This document shows, piece after piece, positions 1 through 6,664 of a stretch of DNA of 64,000 nt (within the stretch, counting starts at the first letter, position 1; every line of letters starts with the position of its first letter). Source of the stretch: Catellatospora coxensis (GTDB lineage Bacteria; Actinomycetota; Actinomycetes; Mycobacteriales; Micromonosporaceae); assembly GCF_016862635.1 (NCBI RefSeq), contig NZ_BONI01000056.1:1-64000 (forward strand), written 5' to 3'. A model generated the notes under the pieces. The model saw nothing but the letters and a program-made list of their open reading frames with translations. It searched no databases and was not told the origin of the DNA. The translations under genes and the position numbers were made by a program.

Positions 1-70
1 GGGTGGTGGTGACCATCGGGGTTGGTCACCACCACCCGCCGCCACCTTTATGCCCTGCCACCGGGTGCCC

Positions 71-149
71 ATGATCGCCCGACTTGCCCGGCACCTGTGC
101 GTATCTTGAGCACGCATTCGCCCGGTTGCCAGGCAAGTCCGGCGATCAT
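71..149 (+). repeat. Dispersed palindromic element, copy 1 of 3 (79 nt)
   Basis: The ends are near-perfect inverted repeats: ATGATCGCCCGACTTGCC at the left, and a right end (126-149) whose reverse complement is ATGATCGCCGGACTTGCC. The centre contains CGTATCTTGA. The same arrangement recurs at 46185-46263 and, inverted, at 53871-53951. There is no coding capacity. It resembles a REP- or MITE-like intergenic element; no transposase is nearby. Confidence 0.75.
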
Positions 150-155
150 GTCGGC

Positions 156-211
156 GCCGACAGCCGACAGCCGACAGCCGACAGCCGACCGCCGACCGCC
201 GACAGCCGACC
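156..211. repeat. Tandem heptamer repeat GCCGAC(A/C) x 8
   Basis: Eight consecutive 7-nt units of GCCGACA or GCCGACC run without interruption, followed by degenerate units to about 240. The unit length is not a multiple of three in any gene that I can support, so this is a non-coding microsatellite-like tract. It starts just after dispersed element copy 1. Confidence 0.85.
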
Positions 212-427
212 GCCTTCCGCCGACCGGTGTCCGCCGACTGCGGACTGCGACGGCGGCCGCTGCAGAGGTGATGCGGGGGTTGCGGACTACGGGTGGGCGG
301 TGTGCTGGCCAGAGCGGGCCGGGGTCGAGCCGTGCCGGGCGGGTCCGCGAGGCGGAGCGTCATCGGTAAGGGCCTTCTTTCCCGGAAATGGTTGCCACGG
401 CGTGCGCCGTCTGATTCTGGGGTTGTC
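212..427. other. Gene-free stretch
   Basis: The open frames here have no recognisable protein, no convincing ribosome binding site and are mutually overlapping. Apart from degenerate continuation of the heptamer repeat to about 240, I see nothing. The whole of 1-740 is without a supported gene. Confidence 0.5.
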
Positions 428-495
428 CAAGATCTGTTTTTGTGGACGCTGGACGCCGCTATAGGGACGTCCAGCGTCCACAAAAACAGATCTTG
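428..495. repeat. Perfect 28-bp-arm palindrome
   Basis: The left arm (428-455) begins CAAGATCTGTTTTTGTGG and is exactly complementary to the right arm (468-495); the loop is 12 nt. The arms are unusually AT-rich for this genome. It could be a strong intrinsic hairpin, a bidirectional terminator or a mobile palindromic element. No gene lies within 200 bp on either side. Confidence 0.85.
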
Positions 496-630
496 CGCTG
501 GGGAAAGGCGCTGGGCGGGTCGGCGTCGAGGGGAGAAGGCGTCGCTAGGGGCCGGCGCGAATGCGCGGGTGGCGCGATGTGAGTTGTGGGAGGCGAGCCT
601 GCCGGGGCAGGTCACCGGCCCTGGCGCGTT

Positions 631-680
631 AAGAAGGGCACCTTCTATATCGCGGAGCGATAAGAAGGTGCCCTTCCTTT
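631..680. terminator. GAAGGGCACCTTC hairpin, copy 1
   Basis: The left arm GAAGGGCACCTTCT (633-646) pairs with AGAAGGTGCCCTTC (663-676), with an inner TATCGC/GCGATA stem and a three-base loop GGA. The flanks read TTAA on the left and CTTT on the right. It is the outermost of two hairpins downstream of the efflux pump gene that ends at 741. Confidence 0.75.
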
Positions 681-686
681 GGTTGC

Positions 687-720
687 TGCCCGTCCCGGGG
701 AGGCGGCCCCGGGACGGGCA
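687..720 (-). terminator. Likely terminator of the RND pump gene
   Basis: Perfect 14-bp arms, TGCCCGTCCCGGGG (687-700) and CCCCGGGACGGGCA (707-720), enclose a 6-nt loop. It lies 20 bp past the stop of the minus-strand pump gene. No U-tract follows, as is usual in actinomycetes. Confidence 0.7.
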
Positions 721-740
721 GGGTTGGGGGAGGATCGGCG

Positions 741-3700
741 TCAGCGGAGGGCTTCTGCCAGGTCCTCGTCGGTGAGGTCGGTACGCGGCTGCTGGGCGAC
801 GGTCGCGGCGGTCGCCTCGGTGTGCTGCTCGGCGAGCGGGGCGGCGTGCTTGCCGCCGTTGCGCTTGCGCTTGACCCGGGCCTTGAAGCCCTCCACCAGG
901 GAGTAGAGGACCGGCACCAGGACCAGCGTGAGCAGCGTGGAGCTGACCAGACCGCCGATCACCACGACGGCCAGCGGCTGCGAGATGAAGGCGCTCGACT
1001 CGGTGAGGCCCAGCGACATCGGCAGCAGCGCGAAGATGGTCGCCACCGCGGTCATCAGGATCGGGCGCAGGCGGCGGCGGCCGCCCTCGATGATCGCGTC
1101 CCGCGTGGTGTAGCCGTCGGCCCGGTACTGGTTGATCAGGTCGAGCAGCACGATCGCGTTGGTGACCACGATGCCGACCAGCATCAGCAGACCGATCATG
1201 GCGGCCAGGCCGAGCGGCTGACCGGTGACGGCCAGCAGGCCGAGCGCGCCGGTCGCCGCGAACGGCACCGAGATCAGCAGGATCAGCGGCTGCACCAGCC
1301 CGCGGAACGTGGCGATCATGATGATGAAGACCAGCGCGATGGCGACCAGCATGGCCAGCCCCAGGTCGCCGAAGGCGTCCTGCTGGGCCTCGGTGACACC
1401 GCCGATGGAGTACGACGCGCCGTCGGGCAGGTCGAGGCTCTTCAGCTTCTTGTCCAGCTCGGCGTTGATCGTGCCCAGCGCCTCCTGGCTCGGGGTGCCC
1501 GTCACCTTGGCGGTGCGGACCTGGTCCACGCGGTTGATCTGGCTCGGGCCGGCCACCGTGTTGACGTCGGCGACGTCGTCCAGGGTGACGCCGGGGCCGA
1601 TCGGCAGGGCGCGCAGCGCGGCGATGTCGGCCGGGGCCGCACCGGTACGCAGCACGACCGGCTGCTCGATGCCGTTGAGCACGACACGGGTGAGCGTGCT
1701 GCCGCGGAACGCCTGCCCGACCAGCTGACCCAGCGCGGCGTCGCTCAGCCCGGCCCGAGCCGCGGCGGCCCGGTCCAGGGTGACCTGCACCTGCGGGGTG
1801 TTGGCGGCCAGGTCGCTGTCGACCTCGGTGACGTTGGGCAGCTCGGCGACGGCGGCGCGGATCTGCTCGGCCGCGGCGCGCAGCGTGGCGTCGTCGGCCG
1901 CCTCGACCGCGACCTCCAGGCCGTTGCCGCCGAAACCGCCCTGCACCGCGCCGACCACGACCTCGCCGACCGCGCTGTCGTCCAATGCGTCGATCTTGTC
2001 GCGTAGCGCCTCGGTGAGCGCCGCCTGGTCGGTGCCGGTCTCCGAGGTCACCTGGAAGCGGGCCTGGGTGGTGTTGGCGCCGCCGCCACCGCCGAAGATG
2101 CCGCCGCCGCCACCGACCGTGACCTGGTACGACTTGACGCCGTCGGTCTCTTCGAGGATCTTCTCGACCCGCTTGGCGGCCTCGTCGGTGGTGGCCAGCG
2201 AGGTGCCGATCGGCATGGTCTGGCTGATCGAGAACGAGTTGCCGGAGCTCTCGATGAAGCTGGTCTCGATCTTGGTGGCGAGGTAGCCGGTGCCCGCGAT
2301 CACGCCGAACGCCAGCAGCAGGGTCACGAAGCGGTGGCCCAGCGACCAGCGCAGCACGGGCACGTACGCGCGCTGCAGCGGGTTGCGCAGCTCCTTGGCC
2401 TCGGCCTGGACCCGGATCGCTTCCAGCTCCTCGGCGGTGCCCTGCGGCGACTTGAGGAACCAGTACGCCATGACCGGGACGATGGTCAGCGACACCAGCA
2501 GCGAGGCCAGCAGCGCCGCGGTCACGGTCAGGCCGAACGGGCCGAACAGCTGGCCTACCATGCCGCCGACCAGTGCGACGGGCAGGAACACCGCGACGGT
2601 GGTCAGCGTCGAGGCGGTCACCGCGCCGGAGACCTCCTTCACCGCGGTGAGGATGGCCTGCTTCTTCGGTTCGCCGTACTCCAGGTGGCGTTTGATGTTC
2701 TCCAGGACCACGATCGAGTCGTCGACGACGCGGCCGATGGCGATGGTGAGACCGCCCAGGGTGAGCAGGTTGAGCGAGTAGTCGCCGGCCCACAGCGCGA
2801 TCAGCGCGATGACCACGCTGACCGGGATCGACACGGCGGTGACCAGGGTCGAGCGGACCGACAGCAGGAAGACCAGGATCACCAGCACGGCGAAGGCCAG
2901 GCCCAGCGCGCCCTCGGTGGTCAGGCTGCTGACCGAGCGCTCGACCTCGGGCGCCTGGTCGAAGATGACCTGCAGCGCGCCGCCCGCGCCGAGCTGTGCG
3001 GCGAGCTCGGGCAGCTTGTCGTTGACCTGGTGGGAGATCTCGACGGCGTTCGCGCCGGGCAGCGCGGTGACGCCCACGCCCAGGCTCGGCTTGCCGTTGG
3101 TCCGGGTCAGCGTGGTCGCGTCGGCGGGCGCGGAGGTCACCGTGGCGACGTCCTTGAGCTGCACCGGGGCGGCGGCGGGCTTGCCCGGCACCGGGCGCGC
3201 GGCGGCGGCCGCGCCGAGGTACAGGTCGCCGATCTGCTCGACGGTGGTGAAGCGGCTGCCGACCGCCACGGAGTAGACCAGGCCGCCGTCGGTGATCACG
3301 CCGCCGGGCATGCTGATGCCGTTGGCGGTCAGCGCGCCGGTCACCGCCTGCGCGGACAGGCCCTTGGCGGCCAGCTTGACCGGGTCCAGGTCGATGGTGA
3401 CCTGCGGGGTGCGGTCGCCCGACAGGGTCGCCTCGCGTACACCCTCGATGTTGTTGAGGGCCGGCAGCACGGTGGCGCGCACGCGGCGGGCCAGCTCCTG
3501 GTCGTCGCCGCCGGCGCCGCTGGCGGCCAGCTGGATGACCGGGATGTCGTCGGTGGTGCCCGCGAAGACCGCCGGGTCCACGTTCTGCGGCAGGCGGGAG
3601 TCGATGCGCGCCAGCGCCTGCTGGATGTCGCCCTCGACCTGCTCGACGTCCGCGCCGTAGTCGAAGCTGACGCCGATCGTGGCGGAGCCGTTGCGCGACG

Positions 3701-3950
3701 TCGAGGTCACGTTGGTGACCCCGGTGACGCCCGCGACCGCCTGCTCGATCGGGATCGCGACCTGCTGCTCGACGATCTCCGGCGTGGCGCCCGGGTATGC
3801 GGCGACTACGGAGACCATCGGGAACTGCAGGTCAGGGAACATCTGCTGGCGCAACTGCGGCAGCACGAAAGCGCCCGCGCCGAGGATCGCCACGGTGATC
3901 AGCGCGACGAGCCCGCGGTTGGCGAGGCTCAGCCTGGCCAGGAAGGACAT
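741..3950 (-). CDS. RND-family efflux transporter permease (AcrB/SwrC-like)
   Basis: A 1069-aa inner-membrane proton-driven exporter of the HAE1/AcrB superfamily. The sequence shows the N-terminal membrane segment followed by the QMFPDLQFPMVSV and YPGATPEIVE signatures, two large porter loops and two sets of membrane helices. The proton-relay pair in VVDDSIVVLENI is D410-D411. The second half repeats the fold, ending in MLVGIVVTNAIVLLDLI. The second porter loop carries a Gly-rich insertion (GGGGGIFGGGGG). The length is normal for the family. No membrane-fusion or outer-membrane partner is adjacent, as in other single-membrane actinobacterial RND pumps. It starts at ATG 3950 and is divergent from the two-component system at 4271, which might control it; that link is inferred from position only. 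Substrate unknown. Confidence 0.93.
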   Translation of the reverse strand: MSFLARLSLANRGLVALITVAILGAGAFVLPQLRQQMFPDLQFPMVSVVAAYPGATPEIVEQQVAIPIEQAVAGVTGVTNVTSTSRNGSATIGVSFDYGADVEQVEGDIQQALARIDSRLPQNVDPAVFAGTTDDIPVIQLAASGAGGDDQELARRVRATVLPALNNIEGVREATLSGDRTPQVTIDLDPVKLAAKGLSAQAVTGALTANGISMPGGVITDGGLVYSVAVGSRFTTVEQIGDLYLGAAAAARPVPGKPAAAPVQLKDVATVTSAPADATTLTRTNGKPSLGVGVTALPGANAVEISHQVNDKLPELAAQLGAGGALQVIFDQAPEVERSVSSLTTEGALGLAFAVLVILVFLLSVRSTLVTAVSIPVSVVIALIALWAGDYSLNLLTLGGLTIAIGRVVDDSIVVLENIKRHLEYGEPKKQAILTAVKEVSGAVTASTLTTVAVFLPVALVGGMVGQLFGPFGLTVTAALLASLLVSLTIVPVMAYWFLKSPQGTAEELEAIRVQAEAKELRNPLQRAYVPVLRWSLGHRFVTLLLAFGVIAGTGYLATKIETSFIESSGNSFSISQTMPIGTSLATTDEAAKRVEKILEETDGVKSYQVTVGGGGGIFGGGGGANTTQARFQVTSETGTDQAALTEALRDKIDALDDSAVGEVVVGAVQGGFGGNGLEVAVEAADDATLRAAAEQIRAAVAELPNVTEVDSDLAANTPQVQVTLDRAAAARAGLSDAALGQLVGQAFRGSTLTRVVLNGIEQPVVLRTGAAPADIAALRALPIGPGVTLDDVADVNTVAGPSQINRVDQVRTAKVTGTPSQEALGTINAELDKKLKSLDLPDGASYSIGGVTEAQQDAFGDLGLAMLVAIALVFIIMIATFRGLVQPLILLISVPFAATGALGLLAVTGQPLGLAAMIGLLMLVGIVVTNAIVLLDLINQYRADGYTTRDAIIEGGRRRLRPILMTAVATIFALLPMSLGLTESSAFISQPLAVVVIGGLVSSTLLTLVLVPVLYSLVEGFKARVKRKRNGGKHAAPLAEQHTEATAATVAQQPRTDLTDEDLAEALR

Positions 3951-4270
3951 GACGACTCCAGGTGCAACACGGTCGAGCGGTATGGGGGAATGCGACCGCC
4001 GCAGTCAACCAGCTCAACGCGCAGGAACTGTGAACCGAACCTGAAAGCCAGCCGAAAGCCGCTTCGAATTCGTCACAGTCGCTCCGCGGCTTGCCGGTCG
4101 ACTAGGGGGAACGAGTCCCCAAGGTACGCGCCGCCGACCGGCGAATCGGACGATATCGGGCGTGAGCTCGGTGACTTTCAGCATTTATTCGGGTTCTCTG
4201 CAGGGGGCGTACGGGCAGGCTCGGGCACACTTGCCACGCCCGACGAAGCGCGCACCCCTGGGAGCTGTCG
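3951..4270. promoter_or_regulatory. Divergent intergenic region, RND pump / response regulator
   Basis: This 320-bp gap must hold promoters for both divergent units. It is less GC-rich around 4155-4200 (GTGACTTTCAGCATTTATTC). I cannot assign definite -35/-10 boxes or a response-regulator direct repeat. A GGGAG sequence at 4260-4264 serves as ribosome binding site for the regulator gene. No gene is supported here. Confidence 0.45.
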
Positions 4271-4984
4271 ATGAAACCCGAGAAGGGCGAGCAGCGACGC
4301 CTGCTCGTGGTGGACGACGAGCCCACCATCGTGTCGCTGCTGTCGGCCAGCCTGCGGTTCGTCGGCTTCGAGGTGCGCACCGCCGCCACCGGCGCGGAGG
4401 CGCTGGCGGTGGCCGCCGAGTTCAAGCCCGAGCTGCTGGTGCTCGACGTGATGCTGCCCGACTGCGACGGCTTCGAGGTCGTCCGGCGGCTGCGGGCCGG
4501 CGGAGCGCACGTGCCCGTGCTGTTCCTGACCGCCCGCGACGGCGTCCAGGACAAGATCACCGGGTTGACCGTGGGCGGCGACGACTACGTCACCAAGCCG
4601 TTCAGCCTGGAGGAGGTCGTCGCCCGGATCCGCGCCGTGCTGCGCCGCACGTACACCGGGGCGGCCGTGCCCACCGACGACACCACGCTGCGCTTCGCCG
4701 ACCTCGAACTCGACGAGGAGACCCACGACGTACGCCGGGCCGGCAAGCTGGTGCGGCTCAGCCCGACCGAGTTCAAGCTGCTGCACTACCTGCTGGTCAA
4801 CTCCGACCGGGTGGTCAGCAAGGCGCAGATCCTCGACCACGTCTGGCGGTACGACTTCGGCGGCGACGCCCGGATCGTCGAGTCGTACATCTCCCTGCTG
4901 CGCCGCAAGGTCGACACCGTCGACCCGCCGCTCATCCACACCCTGCGCGGGTTCGGCTACTCCCTGCGGCTGCCGAGATCGTGA
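4271..4984 (+). CDS. OmpR/PhoB-family response regulator
   Basis: A 237-aa DNA-binding response regulator. The receiver domain (about 10-125) has the acidic pair D15-D16, phospho-acceptor D59 in VLDVMLPD, T87 and the invariant K109 in TKPF. The C-terminal winged-helix domain (about 140-234) has the LVRLSPTEFKLLHYLLVN and RIVESYISLLRRK signatures of the OmpR class. ATG 4271 has GGGAG six bases upstream. Its stop overlaps the GTG start of the sensor kinase by four bases, so the two should be translationally coupled. Target genes are unknown; the divergent RND pump is the nearest candidate. Confidence 0.95.
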   Translation: MKPEKGEQRRLLVVDDEPTIVSLLSASLRFVGFEVRTAATGAEALAVAAEFKPELLVLDVMLPDCDGFEVVRRLRAGGAHVPVLFLTARDGVQDKITGLTVGGDDYVTKPFSLEEVVARIRAVLRRTYTGAAVPTDDTTLRFADLELDEETHDVRRAGKLVRLSPTEFKLLHYLLVNSDRVVSKAQILDHVWRYDFGGDARIVESYISLLRRKVDTVDPPLIHTLRGFGYSLRLPRS

Positions 4985-6453
4985 GGCGGCTGATGCGCGG
5001 GCCGAAACGCTGGTCACTGCGAGCCCGGCTGCTCGCCGGGGTGCTCGCGCTGGTCTGCGCCGGGTTCGTCGTCGCCGACATGGCCAGCGTGGCGCTGCTG
5101 CGCATGTACCTCATCCAGCAGATCGACGACCAGCTCGACCTCGCCATGCACGACCTCACCACACGTGACCGGAGCGAGTTCACGCAGGACGAGGTCGACA
5201 AGTTCACGAAGGACAAGGCCGAGGGCAGGTCCTACTTCGACGCGTACATCCTGGAACTGCGGAACAACGACGGCGGCGTCCAGGCGCAGTACGGCCGCGA
5301 CCAGCGCGGCGGGCCCGCCCTGCCGCCCCTGGACATCGAGTCGGTGCGGCGGCTGGCCGGCAAGCCGTTCTTCGTGCCCAACGAGGTCTCCTACCACCGG
5401 CACCCCGGCTACCAGGTGCTGGTGGGGGAGCGGGTCGACGGCACGGGCAGCGTCGTCATCGCGTACGACCTCAGCGGCGTGGGCAAGACGATGGCCCGGC
5501 TCGGCGCGATCGAGATCGCGGTGACGCTGGCGGTGCTCGGCCTGGCCACCGCGCTCGGCGTATGGGTGATCCGGATGGGGCTGCGGCCGCTGACCGAGGT
5601 CGAGCAGACCGCCGAGGACATCATCGCGGGCGGCGACCTGTCCCGCCGGGTGCCCGAGCAGGTCGGCCCGCGCACCGAGATGGGGCGGCTGTCGCGCACC
5701 CTCAACACGATGCTGGCCCAGATCGAGGGCTCGTTCGCCGAACGCACCGAGTCCGAGGCGCGACTGCGCCGGTTCGTCGCGGACGCCTCGCACGAGCTGC
5801 GTACGCCCCTGACGGGCATCCGCGGCCTGGCCGAGATGCACCGCCAGGGTGTGGTCACCGACCCGGCCGAGGTCTCCGCGCTGCTGGCCCGCATCGAGAC
5901 CGAGGCGACCCGGATGGGCCTGCTCGTCGAGGACCTGCTGATGCTGGCGCGGCTCGACGAGCAGCGGCCGCTGCGCAGCGAGCCCGTCGACCTGGTGCCC
6001 ATCGCCGCCGACGCCGTCGAGTCCGCGCAGCTGCGCGAGCTGGACCGGCCGCTGCGGCTGGAACTGCTCGACGGCGAGCCGCCGGTGGTGCTCGGCGACG
6101 AGGACCGGCTCCGCCAGGTGGTCACCAACCTGCTCGGCAACGCCATGACCCACACGCCCGCGGGCACGCCGGTGACGGTGCGGGTCGGCGTCGAGGGCGA
6201 CCGGGCCGTGCTCCAGGTCATCGACCGCGGCCCCGGCCTCTCCCCGGCCCAGGCGGATCGGGTCTTCGAACGCTTCTACCGCGCCGACCCGGCCCGCGCC
6301 CGCGACCACGAGCGCTCACCGGCAGCCGGGTCCGGCCTCGGCCTGTCCATCGTGGCGGCGCTCATCGCAGCCCACGGCGGCGAGGTCTGCCACCGCCCCA
6401 CCCCCGGCGGCGGCGCCACCTTCCGCATCACCCTGCCCCTCTGCCCGGCCTGA
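4981..6453 (+). CDS. Sensor histidine kinase, HAMP/HisKA/HATPase
   Basis: A 490-aa membrane sensor kinase partnering the regulator just upstream. It has a first membrane helix at about 14-38, an extracytoplasmic sensor region of about 130 residues, a second helix at about 175-200, a HAMP linker, and a HisKA domain with phospho-acceptor H271 in DASHELRTPLTG. The HATPase_c domain has an N box (NLLGNAMTHT), a G1 box (DRGPGL) and a G2 box (GSGLGLSIV). I chose GTG 4981 because GTGA overlaps the regulator stop; ATG 4993 is the alternative. The periplasmic sensor shows no recognisable ligand fold. Confidence 0.93.
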   Translation: MRRLMRGPKRWSLRARLLAGVLALVCAGFVVADMASVALLRMYLIQQIDDQLDLAMHDLTTRDRSEFTQDEVDKFTKDKAEGRSYFDAYILELRNNDGGVQAQYGRDQRGGPALPPLDIESVRRLAGKPFFVPNEVSYHRHPGYQVLVGERVDGTGSVVIAYDLSGVGKTMARLGAIEIAVTLAVLGLATALGVWVIRMGLRPLTEVEQTAEDIIAGGDLSRRVPEQVGPRTEMGRLSRTLNTMLAQIEGSFAERTESEARLRRFVADASHELRTPLTGIRGLAEMHRQGVVTDPAEVSALLARIETEATRMGLLVEDLLMLARLDEQRPLRSEPVDLVPIAADAVESAQLRELDRPLRLELLDGEPPVVLGDEDRLRQVVTNLLGNAMTHTPAGTPVTVRVGVEGDRAVLQVIDRGPGLSPAQADRVFERFYRADPARARDHERSPAAGSGLGLSIVAALIAAHGGEVCHRPTPGGGATFRITLPLCPA

Positions 6454-6474
6454 CCGCGCCCCCCGCCCAGGACA

Positions 6475-6525
6475 AAGGAAGGGCACCTTCTTATCGCTAT
6501 GCGTAGAGGAAGGTGCCCTTCTTAA
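6475..6525. terminator. GAAGGGCACCTTC hairpin, copy 2
   Basis: GAAGGGCACCTTC (6478-6490) pairs exactly with GAAGGTGCCCTTC (6509-6521). The loop includes TATCGCTATGCGTA and the flanks are AAAG and TTAA. It lies 22 bp after the sensor kinase stop and is probably its terminator. Confidence 0.8.
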
Positions 6526-6589
6526 CGGTGACCCGCTGCGGGGAACCTTAAGCGGGGGTTAAAGATCGGCAGTCACCTCTTGTGTGGCC

Positions 6590-6658
6590 GGGGTCACCGG
6601 ATTAACTTTTAGCAAACTTAACTAACGGTTTCCTCATAGCTGCTTTCGCCCCAGGAGG
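6590..6658 (+). promoter_or_regulatory. Chitinase upstream region and ribosome binding site
   Basis: An AT-rich stretch (6600-6632, with TTAGCAAACTTAACTAACGG) stands out against the surrounding GC-rich sequence and precedes an AGGAGG ribosome binding site at 6653-6658. The stretch is a plausible promoter or operator for the secreted chitinase. The assignment is by composition and position, not by a defined consensus. Confidence 0.4.
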
Positions 6659-6664
6659 GTGATC

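Noticed and set aside
71-149. tRNA or rRNA fragment
   Set aside because: The fold is a single interrupted hairpin; no cloverleaf or anticodon arm can be drawn.
156-240. CRISPR array
   Set aside because: The repeats are 7-nt tandem units with no spacers.
22-775. Three overlapping frames in the first 775 bases
   Set aside because: Low-complexity Arg/Ala/Pro sequence across repeats and hairpins, no homology, no ribosome site.
822-2006. Long open frame on the plus strand opposite the RND gene
   Set aside because: It is composed of Arg/Gly/Asp/Gln-rich nonsense, antisense to a conserved transporter. High GC leaves third-position frames open.
4162-4980. In-frame extension of the sensor kinase upstream of 4981
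   Set aside because: It overlaps the response regulator in another frame and reads as Arg/Ala-rich sequence; GTG 4981 with a GTGA overlap is the natural start.
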